The notes under the pieces are model-generated. The model made no database searches and was not told the origin of the DNA. It was given only the letters and a program-made list of their open reading frames with translations. From contig CABUWG010000002.1 in NCBI GenBank assembly GCA_902495305.1, positions 13,314 through 77,313 on the forward strand: a DNA stretch of 64,000 nt, in the 5' to 3' direction. The translations under genes and the position numbers were made by a program. Below, piece by piece: positions 45,588 through 55,349 of this stretch; positions within the stretch are counted from its first letter, which is position 1, and each line of letters starts with the position of its first letter. This DNA is from an uncultured Pseudomonadota bacterium. GTDB lineage: Bacteria > Pseudomonadota > Alphaproteobacteria > RF32 > CAG-239.

Positions 45588-46259
45588 TTATGCAACGGCC
45601 AAAAGACTGTCCACCTTCTTCGCCGTGGCCTCAATCGTACCTGTCCCGTCCACACATCTGAGCAGACCTTTCTGCTCAAAGTAAGGAATTGTCGGATACG
45701 TATAAACCCGATAATTAACGAGTCGATTCTGTACCGTTGTCCGGTTATCATCCAGACGGCGGTAAAAATCCGTACCGCCGCACTTGTCACAAACGCCGTA
45801 AACCTTGGGCTTGTGAAATTTATCATGATAGCCTTCCCCGCAAGTCATGCAGGCATAACGGCCGAGAATACGCTCCATAATGATCTCGTCGGGAACCTGA
45901 ATCTCAATAACCGCATCAAGTTTGATTCCTTTTTTGGCAAGCAGATCTTCCAAAGCCTCAGCCTGTGGCAAAGTCCGCGGAAAACCGTCCAGAATAAAAC
46001 CGTTTTTGCAGTCATCTTCATCAATACGCTGCGAAACCATTTTAATAATCATTTCATCCGTTACAAAAGAACCTGCGTCCAAAAGCTTTTTGATTTCGAG
46101 TCCCAGCGGAGTCGCTTTTGCCGCTTCCGCACGCAGCATTTCTCCAGTCGACAAATGACAGATATTCACTTTTTCTTTCAGGAGTCGCGCCTGTGTTCCC
46201 TTACCGCAGCCCGGAGCGCCGGTAAAAACCAGATGCAAACCTAAACCATTCTGATTCAT
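45588..46259 (-). CDS. adk: Adenylate kinase, zinc-containing long-LID form
   Basis: Adk equilibrates ATP, ADP and AMP. The 223-residue protein has P-loop GAPGCGKGTQ, LDGFPRTLPQAE, and a LID domain with four cysteines (CMTC and CDKC) that bind zinc structurally. The ATG overlaps the secY stop by one base (TAATG). It ends the secY-adk unit, and rpsM downstream has its own promoter. Confidence 0.97.
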   Translation of the reverse strand: MNQNGLGLHLVFTGAPGCGKGTQARLLKEKVNICHLSTGEMLRAEAAKATPLGLEIKKLLDAGSFVTDEMIIKMVSQRIDEDDCKNGFILDGFPRTLPQAEALEDLLAKKGIKLDAVIEIQVPDEIIMERILGRYACMTCGEGYHDKFHKPKVYGVCDKCGGTDFYRRLDDNRTTVQNRLVNYRVYTYPTIPYFEQKGLLRCVDGTGTIEATAKKVDSLLAVA

Positions 46260-47611
46260 TATCTTCTCTTTCCTTTTCCGGCCAAAGAAGCTTTCTTAAT
46301 CAAGGATTCGTACTGATAAGCAATCAGATGAGACTGAACCTGTCCGACAAAATCCATGGTAACCTGAACCACGATCAAAAGTGTCGTACCGCCCAAAACA
46401 AACGGAACGGAAAGACGGCTGATTAAAATTTCCGGCAGGATACATAAAGCCACCAGATAAACCGCACCCAGAACCGTCAGGCGGGTAACAACATAGTCAA
46501 GATACTCGGCCGTGTTTTTCCCCGGACGAATACCGGCAATAAAGCCGCCGTGTTTTTTCAAATTATCAGCCGTTTCTTCCGGATTGAACACAATCGCGGT
46601 ATAAAAGAAAGCAAAAAACAAAATCAAACCGGCATACAATGTCAGATACAACGGCTGTCCGTGACCGAGCAGCTGGCTCAAAGTCTGAACCCAGGCAGGA
46701 CCGCTTTCGGCGCTGAAATTGGCAATCGTAATCGGCAGCAGCAACAAAGAGCTGGCAAAAATCGGCGGAATAACGCCGGTCGGATTAATCTTCAACGGCA
46801 AATGGGAACTTTCAGCCGTACTGCCGCCCAACATAGCCTGACGCTTCGGATATTGAATTGTAATTTTTCTCTGGGCTCTCTCAACCAAAACAATGGTATA
46901 AATCAAAACGATGACCATAATCATCAACAGGGCAATCACCCCCAAAGACATAGAACCGACACGCCCTAATTCAAAGGTCTTGGCCAAAGCCGACGGAATA
47001 TTGGCAATAATACCGACCGTAATAATCAGGGAAGAACCGTTGCCGACACCGCGGGCCGTAATCTGCTCGCCCAGCCAAACGATAAACATTGTACCGCCGA
47101 CCAGAGAAACCACTGTTGTAAACTTAAAGGTAAATCCAGGATCAACCACAGCAGAAACACCGGCAGCACCGGTCATTCCTTCCAAGCCGACAGCAATACC
47201 GTATCCTTGGATAATGGTAATCAAAACCGTCAAAATACGAGTATACTGCGTAATTTTGCGGTGTCCGGCTTCGCCTTCTTTCTTCAAAGCGCCCAAAGAC
47301 GGAATAACCGACTGGCCGAGCTGAACAATAATGGAGGCCGAAATATACGGCATGATGTTAAGGGCAAAAATGGTCATACGCTCTAACGCACCACCGGCAA
47401 ACATATTAAACATTCCGAGAATACCGCCGGAATTTCTGTTAAAAATATCAGCCAGAATATGCGGATCAATCCCCGGCAGCGGGATAAACGTTCCCAACCG
47501 GAAAACGATTAAGGCCAAAATTGTAAACCACAATCTTTTCTTTAGTTCTTCAGCTTTGCTAAAAGCAGACATATCAAGATTCGCTGCCATTTTTTCTGCA
47601 AGAGAAACCAT
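46259..47611 (-). CDS. secY: Protein translocase subunit SecY
   Basis: The 450-residue, ten-helix core of the Sec channel. It contains GIMPYIS-type helix 2 (LNIMPYISASIIVQL), the plug region, GNGSSLIITVGI and the cytoplasmic loop with RPGKNTAEYLDYV. AAGGA lies 7 nt before the ATG. In most bacteria secY follows rplO closely; here about 1.1 kb with a NUDIX gene and a small membrane gene lies between, and secY has its own promoter. Confidence 0.98.
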   Translation of the reverse strand: MVSLAEKMAANLDMSAFSKAEELKKRLWFTILALIVFRLGTFIPLPGIDPHILADIFNRNSGGILGMFNMFAGGALERMTIFALNIMPYISASIIVQLGQSVIPSLGALKKEGEAGHRKITQYTRILTVLITIIQGYGIAVGLEGMTGAAGVSAVVDPGFTFKFTTVVSLVGGTMFIVWLGEQITARGVGNGSSLIITVGIIANIPSALAKTFELGRVGSMSLGVIALLMIMVIVLIYTIVLVERAQRKITIQYPKRQAMLGGSTAESSHLPLKINPTGVIPPIFASSLLLLPITIANFSAESGPAWVQTLSQLLGHGQPLYLTLYAGLILFFAFFYTAIVFNPEETADNLKKHGGFIAGIRPGKNTAEYLDYVVTRLTVLGAVYLVALCILPEILISRLSVPFVLGGTTLLIVVQVTMDFVGQVQSHLIAYQYESLIKKASLAGKGKRR

Positions 47612-47675
47612 TTTTACTTCCTTATTTTATTTTTAAACAACCAAGAAAGGGAAAAATCCCTTTTAAACTAAGCTA

Positions 47676-47703
47676 GTTATACACGAAAAAAATTTTAATT
47701 CAA
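47676..47703 (-). promoter_or_regulatory. Promoter of secY-adk
   Basis: TTGAAT, 16 bp, TATAAC about 65 bp before the secY start. It is needed because rplO ends at a terminator. Confidence 0.6.
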
Positions 47704-47762
47704 CAAAATTATCCATTTACACCATGAGAATAAAACAATTCTCTAAATATTTAACAAAACAT

Positions 47763-47790
47763 TTGCAAAAGAACATCTGTCTTTTATACT
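47763..47790 (+). promoter_or_regulatory. Promoter of the NUDIX gene
   Basis: TTGCAA, 16 bp, TATACT about 37 bp before the NUDIX start on the plus strand, divergent from secY. Confidence 0.55.
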
Positions 47791-47827
47791 AAATAGGAAT
47801 TTGATTTCTGATTTGAAAGAGAAAAAC

Positions 47828-48295
47828 ATGGAAGAAAAAGTCTTCAGATACTCAATGAAAGCCATTATCATAAAAGACGGAAAATTATTGGTGGAAAGCT
47901 GTGACTACGGACGAGGACGCTTTTGCAAACTTCCCGGCGGCGGACACCAATGGGGAGAAACGATGGAGCAGGCGCTCATCCGCGAATGCAAAGAAGAATT
48001 AAATATTGAGGTTAAACCGCTCAGATTGCTCTTTGTGCGAGACTACATTGCCAAGAATCATCACACAACCTTGGATCTGCCCTGTTTTCACCTGGCCGAA
48101 CTCATGTTTGAATGTCAGGTATCTGATTTTTCCACCTTGGGACTAGGCTCGGAACCGGACAGTCCGGCACAACAAATAACATGGCTGAACATAGACAAAC
48201 TGGCAGATTCTGATTTTTATCCCAAAGCAATCATTCCTTACTTAAAAAAACTAAAAGACATCAAAGAAACCGTTATTCTCGGCGATGTTAACTGA
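47828..48295 (+). CDS. NUDIX hydrolase
   Basis: The 155-residue single-domain protein hydrolyses some nucleoside diphosphate derivative. The NUDIX box is intact: GGGHQWGE, then REcKEEL with the metal-binding glutamates. The start at 47828 has GAAAGAG upstream; a TTG nine codons earlier is an alternative. It is the only plus-strand gene within the ribosomal block and sits divergent from secY. No helix-turn-helix domain is present, so it is not an NrtR-type regulator. Substrate unknown. Confidence 0.88.
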   Translation: MEEKVFRYSMKAIIIKDGKLLVESCDYGRGRFCKLPGGGHQWGETMEQALIRECKEELNIEVKPLRLLFVRDYIAKNHHTTLDLPCFHLAELMFECQVSDFSTLGLGSEPDSPAQQITWLNIDKLADSDFYPKAIIPYLKKLKDIKETVILGDVN

Positions 48296-48342
48296 CACCC
48301 CTCTGACAGAGATTAGATCTCTCCTCCTGTCAAAAACCAAAA

Positions 48343-48372
48343 AAAAGCGGCTTCAATCGAAACCGCTTTTTA
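48343..48372. terminator. Bidirectional terminator between the NUDIX gene and the small membrane gene
   Basis: AAAAGCGG/CCGCTTTT stem with A/T flanks lies between convergent genes. Confidence 0.75.
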
Positions 48373-48394
48373 TCTTTTTGGGAAAACCGCTGAA

Positions 48395-48589
48395 TTAGTA
48401 ACCACGATGATAACGGCGCAGCTTTTGTAAACCGCTGCTCACTAAAGCCACCCAGGCCGCTATACCGGCACCAATCAATGACCAGAGAGAAACACTCATA
48501 TAGCCCTTAAAACCAGCTGACCAAAATACAATCACACCCGCCATCGCGATAACCAACGCAACAGTAAAAATTTTTTCTAATCTTTCCAT
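48395..48589 (-). CDS. Small two-helix membrane protein
   Basis: The 64-residue protein has two hydrophobic helices (about 8-25 and 33-52) and a basic C-terminal tail (KLRRYHRGY). No clear ribosome-binding site precedes the ATG, and a GGGG/CCCC hairpin lies about 10-25 bp upstream. It sits between rplO and secY on the same strand, with terminators on both sides. The family is unknown; membrane topology is the only firm property, and its reality as a gene is likely but unproven. Confidence 0.5.
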   Translation of the reverse strand: MERLEKIFTVALVIAMAGVIVFWSAGFKGYMSVSLWSLIGAGIAAWVALVSSGLQKLRRYHRGY

Positions 48590-48722
48590 ATTTTTTTAAT
48601 TTTTATGGGGAAATACCCCGATTAGTAATTTTCAAAATAATTTAACATTAGAAATACCATATCACATTTTTATGTCCAATGCAATATTTTTTGACAAAAT
48701 TTTGATTATTTTTAAAATACAA

Positions 48723-48750
48723 AAAAGGCGGAACAATCATCCCGCCTTTT
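48723..48750 (-). terminator. Terminator after rplO
   Basis: AAAAGGCGG/CCGCCTTTT 9-bp stem with T-run, 28 bp after the rplO stop. It ends the long S10-spc transcript before secY. Confidence 0.85.
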
Positions 48751-48777
48751 CATCAAATTGCTTTTCCGCTTTCAAGC

Positions 48778-49230
48778 TTAGATAAAGTTAACTTTACCAC
48801 CGGCTTTTTCAACAGCTTCGACAGCTGCTTTGGAAGCAGAATTAACACTGATAACAACTTTTGCAGTCAAAGCACCGCGAGCCAACAGACGAACACCGTC
48901 CAATTTCTTAGAAACAATGCCTGCGCTCATCAATGTATCAACATCAATAGCTTCGGCTTTCAACTTGCCGGCATCAACAGCCTTTTGAATAGTGTCAAGA
49001 TTTACAACAGCAAACTCTTTAGAGAATGGGTTGTTAAAACCACGTTTCGGAAGTCTGCGGTAAATCGGCATTTGACCGCCTTCAAAACCGTTAACGGCAA
49101 CACCGGAACGAGACTTTTGGCCTTTAACACCGCGACCGCCGGTCTTACCGGAGCCGCTGCCAATACCGCGGGCAACGCGCTTGCGGGACTTTCTGGCGCC
49201 TTCGTTATCTTTAATTTCATTCAATTTCAT
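48778..49230 (-). CDS. rplO: 50S ribosomal protein L15
   Basis: The 150-residue protein has the L15 hallmark [18 protein letters not shown] near residue 27 and [15 protein letters not shown]. It is the last gene of the interrupted spc segment and is followed by a terminator instead of secY. Confidence 0.98.
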   Translation of the reverse strand: MKLNEIKDNEGARKSRKRVARGIGSGSGKTGGRGVKGQKSRSGVAVNGFEGGQMPIYRRLPKRGFNNPFSKEFAVVNLDTIQKAVDAGKLKAEAIDVDTLMSAGIVSKKLDGVRLLARGALTAKVVISVNSASKAAVEAVEKAGGKVNFI

Positions 49231-49296
49231 ATCTATTCACCTTAAATAATCGGAGTAAGGAGCCGGCAGAAGATTTGACCGCTGCCGGCCGCCATA

Positions 49297-49485
49297 TTAC
49301 TCTTCAACTTTAACCAAGTGAGCCACTTTTTTAATCATCCCGCGTACCGAAGGAGTATCCTCCAAAACCGATACTTTGTGCATTTTGTTCAGGCTCAGCC
49401 CTTTAAGGGTGGCTTCCTGATCAGCCGGACGATTATTCGCGCTTCTGATTTGAGTAACTTTAATAGTTTTTTTATTTGCTGACAT
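49297..49485 (-). CDS. rpmD: 50S ribosomal protein L30
   Basis: The 62-residue protein starts (SANK)[15 protein letters not shown] and contains [11 protein letters not shown] and [12 protein letters not shown], as L30 does. It lies 3 bp after rpsE and about 66 bp before rplO. Confidence 0.97.
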   Translation of the reverse strand: MSANKKTIKVTQIRSANNRPADQEATLKGLSLNKMHKVSVLEDTPSVRGMIKKVAHLVKVEE

Positions 49486-49488
49486 CGA

Positions 49489-50052
49489 TTAAGCCTCCTC
49501 AACTGAAAGTTTTGCATTTGAAGAGTTTTCACGACGGCTAACAATATCACCGACTTTTTTGCCGCGTTTGGCAGCAACCATTCTCGGAGAATTGATAGAT
49601 TGCAAAGCGTCAAAAGTTGCCTTAATCATATTATAAGGGTTGTTGGACCCCAAAGATTTAGCAACAACGTCTTGCACGCCCAAAACTTCAAAAATAGCAC
49701 GCATCGGGCCGCCGGCAATAACACCGGTACCGGCAGGAGCTGTTCTCAGAACAACTTTACCTGCACCAAAACGTCCGTGAACGTCATGGTGAAGAGTTCT
49801 GCCCTCACGCAGAGGAATGCGAACCATATTTTTCTTAGCTTCATTGGTAGCCTTGACAATAGCATCGGGAACCTCGGTTGCCTTACCGGAACCATAGCCG
49901 ACACGGCCTTTCTGGTCACCGACAACAACAACGGCGGCAAAGGACATATTGCGTCCGCCCTTAACAGTCTTAGCTACGCGGTTAATATGAACCAGTTTCT
50001 CAACCAATTCATCTTTCTTTTCTGCCTTACGACGATCTACAGCTTGTGCCAT
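49489..50052 (-). CDS. rpsE: 30S ribosomal protein S5
   Basis: The 187-residue protein has the S5 double-stranded-RNA-binding segment ([20 protein letters not shown]) and the [19 protein letters not shown] motif. The C-terminal tail is about 20 residues longer than in Escherichia coli. Placed between rplR and rpmD, as usual. Confidence 0.98.
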   Translation of the reverse strand: MAQAVDRRKAEKKDELVEKLVHINRVAKTVKGGRNMSFAAVVVVGDQKGRVGYGSGKATEVPDAIVKATNEAKKNMVRIPLREGRTLHHDVHGRFGAGKVVLRTAPAGTGVIAGGPMRAIFEVLGVQDVVAKSLGSNNPYNMIKATFDALQSINSPRMVAAKRGKKVGDIVSRRENSSNAKLSVEEA

Positions 50053-50063
50053 AACATAATCTC

Positions 50064-50426
50064 CTAGAATTTCAGACCAGCTTCACGAGCTGCGTCAGCT
50101 AAAGCTTTAACACGACCATGGTAGATGTAACCGCCTCTGTCAAAGACAACTTCACTTACACCGGATTTCAATGCTCTTTCGGCAACAGTCTTACCAATAA
50201 CGCTTGCAGCCTCAATGGTAGAAGACTTTTTAATCTGGTCTCTGATCTCTTTGTCCAAGGTAGAAGCAGAAGCTACGGTAGCACCCTTAGCATCGTCAAT
50301 AACCTGCACGTAAATATGCTTTCCGCTGCGAAATACAGACAGTCTCATCTTTCCATTCGCAGCTTTTTTCAAAGCTGTTCTTACGCGGCTTTTTCTTTTT
50401 TCAAATAACTCTTTTGGCGTATTCAT
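50064..50426 (-). CDS. rplR: 50S ribosomal protein L18
   Basis: The 120-residue protein has [18 protein letters not shown] and the C-terminal [20 protein letters not shown], the 5S rRNA-binding L18 signatures. The ATG at 50426 is preferred over a TTG one codon earlier; AAGGA lies about 9 nt upstream. Confidence 0.98.
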   Translation of the reverse strand: MNTPKELFEKRKSRVRTALKKAANGKMRLSVFRSGKHIYVQVIDDAKGATVASASTLDKEIRDQIKKSSTIEAASVIGKTVAERALKSGVSEVVFDRGGYIYHGRVKALADAAREAGLKF

Positions 50427-50437
50427 CAAATTAATCC

Positions 50438-50977
50438 TTATTTCTTCTTGCCTTCTTTACGACGGACATATTCGCCTTCGTATCTGATACCTTTGCCTTT
50501 GTAAGGTTCAGGTTTTCTGAACTCGCGAATTTCTGCCGCAGTCTGGCCGACTAATTGCTTATCCGCACCGGAGATACAAATCTGTGTCGGGCTTGCGCAA
50601 GAAACTTTCAAACCTTCGGGAACCTCAAAAATAACATCATGAGAATATCCCAGAGAAAGCACCAGCTTGCGGGAACCTTCAACACGGGCTTTATAACCGA
50701 CGCCCAACAGTTCCATATTCTTAGAAAAGCCTTCGTTAACGCCTTTAACCATAGTGTTAATTCTGGCTCTTGTTGTGCCCCACAAAGTTCTAGCCTGTTT
50801 CGTATCTGACAACGGAGAAACAGTGACAGCATTGTTTTCAACTTTTGCAGCGACATGGCTATCATCAAAAGCATAGCTCAATTCGCCCAATTTACCTTTA
50901 GCGGTAACAACGTTATTGTTAATATCAACCGTAACGCCGTTCGGGATAATAACCGGATATTTTCCAACTCTAGACAT
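50438..50977 (-). CDS. rplF: 50S ribosomal protein L6
   Basis: The 179-residue protein starts [15 protein letters not shown] and ends with the L6 signature [23 protein letters not shown]. Position between rpsH and rplR is standard. Confidence 0.98.
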   Translation of the reverse strand: MSRVGKYPVIIPNGVTVDINNNVVTAKGKLGELSYAFDDSHVAAKVENNAVTVSPLSDTKQARTLWGTTRARINTMVKGVNEGFSKNMELLGVGYKARVEGSRKLVLSLGYSHDVIFEVPEGLKVSCASPTQICISGADKQLVGQTAAEIREFRKPEPYKGKGIRYEGEYVRRKEGKKK

Positions 50978-50989
50978 CCATTTTCTCCC

Positions 50990-51388
50990 TTAAAATACCT
51001 GACATAAAATTTCACCGCCGACATTGGCTTTGCGGGCTTCATGGTCACTCATAACACCTTGCGGCGTAGAAATGATGGAAATACCCAAACCATTGTATAC
51101 TCTCGGCAGATCTTTAACGCTGGAGTATACGCGTCTGCCCGGAGTGGACACGCGGTAAATTTCTGTAATTACACCAGTACCTTCATGGTACTTCAATTGA
51201 ATACGAAGTTCATCAACGCCGGCACGAACATTAACTCTTTCATAACCGGAAATATAACCTTCTTTCTTCAAAACTTCCAAAACATTTTCACGCAGGCGGG
51301 AAGCAGGTGATACAACATCACTTTTCTTAGCCCTTTGTGCGTTTCTGATGCGTGTGAGCATATCGCCCAAAGTATCTGACATAGACAT
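50990..51388 (-). CDS. rpsH: 30S ribosomal protein S8
   Basis: The 132-residue protein starts [18 protein letters not shown] and ends with [25 protein letters not shown] S8 signature. In other bacteria S8 is the translational repressor of the spc operon. Confidence 0.98.
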   Translation of the reverse strand: MSMSDTLGDMLTRIRNAQRAKKSDVVSPASRLRENVLEVLKKEGYISGYERVNVRAGVDELRIQLKYHEGTGVITEIYRVSTPGRRVYSSVKDLPRVYNGLGISIISTPQGVMSDHEARKANVGGEILCQVF

Positions 51389-51400
51389 TATCTCACTCTC

Positions 51401-51706
51401 CTACCAACTAGATTTTACCAATCCAGGAATTTCACCGAAGCCGGCCATGTCTCTGAGCTCGGAACGGCCCAGACCGAATTTCCTGTAATAACCGCGGGAA
51501 CGACCTGTAAGTTTGCAACGGTTTCTGAAACGAATACGTGCAGAGTTACGCGGCAGTTCTGCCAATTTAAGAGTCGCTTGGAATCTTTCTTCTGGAGAAA
51601 TAGTCTTGTCCATAACGATATCTTTAAGCTTCTGACGGCGGTTAGCAAATTTTGCTGCCATCTTAGCTCTTTTCAGATTTTTAAAAACTGAACTTGTTTT
51701 TGCCAT
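51401..51706 (-). CDS. rpsN: 30S ribosomal protein S14 (zinc-independent form)
   Basis: The 101-residue long form has RIRFRNRCKLTGRSRGYYRKFGL but lacks the CxxC zinc pairs of the short form. The family is unambiguous, and its place between rplE and rpsH is standard. Confidence 0.98.
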   Translation of the reverse strand: MAKTSSVFKNLKRAKMAAKFANRRQKLKDIVMDKTISPEERFQATLKLAELPRNSARIRFRNRCKLTGRSRGYYRKFGLGRSELRDMAGFGEIPGLVKSSW

Positions 51707-51720
51707 AGTAAAATCTCCGT

Positions 51721-52260
51721 CTATTTCTTGCAGGGCAAGTTAAAACCGGTAAGAAGAGCTTTAGCTTCTTCGTCAGTCTTTGCAGTTGTACAAATGACCA
51801 CATCCAAACCGCGAACATTTTCTACTTTGTCGTAGTTAATTTCGGGGAAAATGATCTGTTCTTTAATACCGAAAGCAAAGTTACCTTTACCATCGAAGTT
51901 TTTACCGGAGATTCCGTGAAAGTCTCTCACGCGCGGCAAAGCCATATTAATCAATCTCTCGAGGAACTCATACATTCTGTCGGAACGCAGCGTTACCTTA
52001 CAACCAATCGGCATACCTTCTCTCAGCTTAAAAGTCGCAATAGATTTGCGGGCTTTTGTAATAACCGGCTTCTGACCGGCAATTAAAGCCAGCTCGTCAG
52101 CGGCATTATTCAGCTTTTTCTTGTCTGTAACGGCATCACCGACGCCCATGTTCAAGACAATTTTAGTCAGTTTAGGTATCTCATGTTTGTTCTGGTAACC
52201 GAACTTCTCAACAAGAGATTTTTTTATGACCTCATTATATAACTTTTCAAAATTTGTCAT
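51721..52260 (-). CDS. rplE: 50S ribosomal protein L5
   Basis: The 179-residue protein has [15 protein letters not shown] and the [19 protein letters not shown] motif with the late [12 protein letters not shown] segment, all typical of L5, which binds 5S rRNA. Confidence 0.98.
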   Translation of the reverse strand: MTNFEKLYNEVIKKSLVEKFGYQNKHEIPKLTKIVLNMGVGDAVTDKKKLNNAADELALIAGQKPVITKARKSIATFKLREGMPIGCKVTLRSDRMYEFLERLINMALPRVRDFHGISGKNFDGKGNFAFGIKEQIIFPEINYDKVENVRGLDVVICTTAKTDEEAKALLTGFNLPCKK

Positions 52261-52271
52261 AAATTTTTCTC

Positions 52272-52589
52272 CTATTTATCGATTACTTCACCGGATTTAC
52301 GGGCAACACGAACTTTCTTCCCGTTAACTTCTTTGTAACCGACTTTGGTGGCCTTTCCGGATTTCGGATCAACCAAAGCCACGTTGGAAACGTTAATCGG
52401 GGCTTCTTTGGTAACAATGCCGCCAGGAGTAGTTTGGCTGGGTTTGGTGTGTCTTTTAACCAGATTGACACCTTGAACAACCACTTTACCCTCTTTAGGC
52501 ATAGCTTTTACAACTTCACCGTTCTTACCTTTGTCATCACCTGACAAAATAACAACTTGGTCGCCTTTTTTAATTTTCATTTTAGGCAT
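52272..52589 (-). CDS. rplX: 50S ribosomal protein L24
   Basis: The 105-residue protein has the KOW motif [20 protein letters not shown] and the assembly-initiator L24 pattern [16 protein letters not shown]. It shares one base with the rplN stop. Confidence 0.98.
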   Translation of the reverse strand: MPKMKIKKGDQVVILSGDDKGKNGEVVKAMPKEGKVVVQGVNLVKRHTKPSQTTPGGIVTKEAPINVSNVALVDPKSGKATKVGYKEVNGKKVRVARKSGEVIDK

Positions 52590-52957
52590 TACAATACCTC
52601 CGGTGCTAATGAAATAATTTTCATAAATTTCTTTGCACGCAGTTCTCTGGTAACCGGCCCGAAAATACGGGTACCGATCGGCTCACCGTCTTTGTTGATG
52701 AGAACTGCAGCATTCTTGTCAAAACGGATAACGGATCCGTCTTTGCGTCTGATGTCGCTGGCCGTACGAACGATAACGGCTTTTTGAACATCACCTTTTT
52801 TTACACGACCCTTGGGGATAGCGTCTTTAACCGACACGACAATTACGTCGCCAACCGTCGCATGCATTCTCTTGGACCCACCAAGAACTTTAATGCACTG
52901 CACCTGACGTGCGCCGGAATTATCAGCAACATCAAGGGTGGTTTGCATCTGTATCAT
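52589..52957 (-). CDS. rplN: 50S ribosomal protein L14
   Basis: The 122-residue protein starts [20 protein letters not shown] and ends [19 protein letters not shown], diagnostic of L14. Confidence 0.98.
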   Translation of the reverse strand: MIQMQTTLDVADNSGARQVQCIKVLGGSKRMHATVGDVIVVSVKDAIPKGRVKKGDVQKAVIVRTASDIRRKDGSVIRFDKNAAVLINKDGEPIGTRIFGPVTRELRAKKFMKIISLAPEVL

Positions 52958-52975
52958 TTTTTAATTCCTTTTCTC

Positions 52976-53212
52976 TTAGGCGTTATCAACTAATACAGTC
53001 CAAGTTTTTGTCTTAGAAAGCGGTCTGGATTCAATAATCCGGACGGTATCGCCGACTTTGAACTGGTTATTTTCGTCATGAGCTGCATATTTTTTGCTTT
53101 TCTTAACGAATTTCTTATAAACGGGATGCATAACCTGACGCTCTACGCTGACCACGACAGTTTTATCCTGCTTATCACTGACAACAACACCTTGAAGAAT
53201 TCTTTTAGGCAT
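52976..53212 (-). CDS. rpsQ: 30S ribosomal protein S17
   Basis: The 78-residue protein has the OB-fold S17 pattern [33 protein letters not shown] and [16 protein letters not shown]. Confidence 0.98.
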   Translation of the reverse strand: MPKRILQGVVVSDKQDKTVVVSVERQVMHPVYKKFVKKSKKYAAHDENNQFKVGDTVRIIESRPLSKTKTWTVLVDNA

Positions 53213-53223
53213 ATCTCTTTCTC

Positions 53224-53424
53224 CTAACTATTCTTCTTGCGCTCAGCGAGGAGCGTGTTGATTTTTGCTATTTCACGACGGACATTCTTTATTACAGCAG
53301 TATTTTGTAATTGTCCAGTAGATTGTTGAACTCTTAAGTTAAATTGTTCTTTTTTTGCCTCGAGCAATTTATTTTCAAGTTCATTATCACTCATAGCACG
53401 AAGATCTTTTATTTTAGTAACCAT
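53224..53424 (-). CDS. rpmC: 50S ribosomal protein L29
   Basis: The 66-residue, two-helix protein contains [18 protein letters not shown] and [18 protein letters not shown], typical of L29 at the tunnel exit. Confidence 0.97.
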   Translation of the reverse strand: MVTKIKDLRAMSDNELENKLLEAKKEQFNLRVQQSTGQLQNTAVIKNVRREIAKINTLLAERKKNS

Positions 53425-53427
53425 TAA

Positions 53428-53853
53428 TTATTCTCCTTGCTCTGAAGCTAATTTTTTAACAAACTTTGTTTTAATCGGCAGTTTGGCAGCAGCCAAAGCA
53501 AAACCTTCACGGGCTGTTGCTTCGTCAACACCTTCTGCTTCAAACAAAATCCGTCCCGGTTTAACGCGGGCAACCCAGAACTCAACAGAGCCCTTACCTT
53601 TACCCATACGAACCTCAGCAGGTTTATCTGACACGGGAACATCCGGGAAAATTCGGATCCATATTCTTCCGGCTCTCTTCATCGCACGTGTCAGAGCTCT
53701 ACGAGCAGCCTCGATCTGGCGAGCTGTGATACGTTCCGGAGTAAGAGCTTTCAATCCGTATGAACCGAAACTCAATTCTGATCCGCCTTTGGCCAAACCG
53801 TGAATACGGCCTTTGTGCTGTTTGCGGAACTTAATACGTTTTGGACTTAACAT
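53428..53853 (-). CDS. rplP: 50S ribosomal protein L16
   Basis: The 141-residue protein starts [16 protein letters not shown] and has [19 protein letters not shown] and [19 protein letters not shown]. It is separated from rpsC by 155 bp, most of it a structured repeat; in most bacteria the two genes nearly touch. Confidence 0.98.
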   Translation of the reverse strand: MLSPKRIKFRKQHKGRIHGLAKGGSELSFGSYGLKALTPERITARQIEAARRALTRAMKRAGRIWIRIFPDVPVSDKPAEVRMGKGKGSVEFWVARVKPGRILFEAEGVDEATAREGFALAAAKLPIKTKFVKKLASEQGE

Positions 53854-53884
53854 TTATTCTTTACCTTATTTCTATACATTATGT

Positions 53885-54003
53885 AGAGGTTTTAGGGTGA
53901 TAGATAGAGTAGAAAAGAACTGAGAAAAAATTTTAGTATACAAAGAAGTACATGAATTTTTTCGATAGTGAATTTTCTGCTCTAGATGCGCCATAAAACC
54001 CTG
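53885..54003 (-). ncRNA. Structured repeat element in the rpsC-rplP gap
   Basis: Four nested inverted repeats fill the gap: GGTTTTA/TAAAACC (53888-53894 with 53994-54000), GAGTAGAAAA/TTTTCTGCTC (53907-53916 with 53973-53982, one wobble), GAAAAAATT/AATTTTTTC (53924-53932 with 53955-53963) and TATAC/GTACA (53937-53941 with 53948-53952, a wobble on the minus strand). The apical 23 bp matches that of the element at 63781-63864 at 20 of 23 positions. The strand of function is uncertain, but it must be transcribed with the S10 operon. Confidence 0.7.
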
Positions 54004-54008
54004 CATAA

Positions 54009-54677
54009 TTATTTTTGTTCAGCCAACTTCTTATCCTGCGCCATAGGATCATGAGCCATAATCTCGCCTTTGTAGATCCATACTTTAACGCCGCAGGCAC
54101 CATAAGTTGTGTGAGCCGTAGAGGTAGCATAATCAATGTCAGCACGCAATGTGTGCAAAGGAACACGACCTTCACGATAATACTCGGTTCTGGCAATTTC
54201 GGCACCGCCGAGACGGCCGGAACAGCTGACTTTAATACCTTCAGCACCCAAACGCAGGGCAGACTGCATAACGCGTTTCATAGCACGGCGGAAAGCAACG
54301 CGGCGTTCCAGCTGCTGAGCAACGCTGTCTGCTACGAGTTGAGCATCAAGCTCCGGTTTTCTGACTTCCAGAATGTTCAATTGAACTTCGGCATCAGTCA
54401 TTTTCTGAATCTGAGATCTCAGAATTTCAATGTCCTGACCCTTTTTGCCAATTACAACACCCGGTCTTGCAGAGTGAATTGTAACTCTGGCCTTTTTGGC
54501 AGGGCGTTCAATAACAATCTTGCTTACGCCGGCCTGAGCCAATTTCTCTTTCAAGAATTCTTTAATTTTCAAATCTTCGTGCAGATAATCAGCATACTTT
54601 TCATCAGCATACCAGCGAGAGTCCCAAGTACGGTTAACTCCCAGACGAAGACTTGTAGGATTAACTTTTTGTCCCAT
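54009..54677 (-). CDS. rpsC: 30S ribosomal protein S3
   Basis: The 222-residue protein starts [20 protein letters not shown]; the ATG at 54677 has GGGAG 8 nt before it, and the ten-residue longer frame is unconserved. The KH domain ([13 protein letters not shown]) and the [18 protein letters not shown] motif are intact. Confidence 0.98.
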   Translation of the reverse strand: MGQKVNPTSLRLGVNRTWDSRWYADEKYADYLHEDLKIKEFLKEKLAQAGVSKIVIERPAKKARVTIHSARPGVVIGKKGQDIEILRSQIQKMTDAEVQLNILEVRKPELDAQLVADSVAQQLERRVAFRRAMKRVMQSALRLGAEGIKVSCSGRLGGAEIARTEYYREGRVPLHTLRADIDYATSTAHTTYGACGVKVWIYKGEIMAHDPMAQDKKLAEQK

Positions 54678-54681
54678 TAAC

Positions 54682-55056
54682 TTACTCCCCACGCTCGGAA
54701 ACGACAATGGTCAGATTAGAGAAGGGTTTCAAAACTCTGGCTCCTCTGCCGCGACCTCTGGCGTGCATACGTTTCATTACTAAACCTTTGCCAACATAAG
54801 CCTCTTTAACAAAAAGCTTATCAATGTTCAATTGGTGATTGTTTTCAGCATTGGCGATTGCAGATTGCAAAACAGCCAAAGCGGTTTTAGCGATTCTCTT
54901 CTTGGAAAAGCTCAGCTCGGCAACAGCCTTGGAAGCGTTCAAACCACGAATTGATTGGGCAACGAGGTTCAGTTTCTGGGCACTGGAACGAATAGAGCTG
55001 CAATAAGCCATAGCTTCATTAGCGGCTACTCTTCTGGCGTCTTTAGTTTTTCCCAT
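54682..55056 (-). CDS. rplV: 50S ribosomal protein L22
   Basis: The 124-residue protein has the L22 pattern [14 protein letters not shown], ending in [19 protein letters not shown], whose loop lines the exit tunnel. Confidence 0.98.
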   Translation of the reverse strand: MGKTKDARRVAANEAMAYCSSIRSSAQKLNLVAQSIRGLNASKAVAELSFSKKRIAKTALAVLQSAIANAENNHQLNIDKLFVKEAYVGKGLVMKRMHARGRGRGARVLKPFSNLTIVVSERGE

Positions 55057-55058
55057 AA

Positions 55059-55337
55059 TTAACCTCTCTTAGCTTTCTTATCTGCTGCGTGGCCGTAGAA
55101 TGTACGGGTCGGAGCAAATTCACCAAATTTATGACCAACCATATCCTCAGTAACCAAAACCGGAATAAATTTGTGGCCGTTATAAACCCCGAAGGTCAGA
55201 CCGACAAACTGCGGCAGCATTGTAGATCTGCGCGACCAGATTTTAATCACTTCATTACGAGTAGTTGCTCTAGCTTTTTCAGCTTTTTTGAGAAGATAGC
55301 CATCAACAAACGGCCCTTTCCATACGGAACGTGTCAT
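55059..55337 (-). CDS. rpsS: 30S ribosomal protein S19
   Basis: The 92-residue protein has [19 protein letters not shown] and [15 protein letters not shown], diagnostic of S19. Confidence 0.98.
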   Translation of the reverse strand: MTRSVWKGPFVDGYLLKKAEKARATTRNEVIKIWSRRSTMLPQFVGLTFGVYNGHKFIPVLVTEDMVGHKFGEFAPTRTFYGHAADKKAKRG

Positions 55338-55349
55338 TAGCGTTTCTCC

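Noticed and set aside
47828..48295. NrtR-type NAD regulator
   Set aside because: The protein is a single NUDIX domain with an intact catalytic box and no DNA-binding domain.
53933..54247. 104-codon minus-strand open frame over the rpsC end
   Set aside because: It is out of frame with rpsC and its 3' part is the structured repeat.
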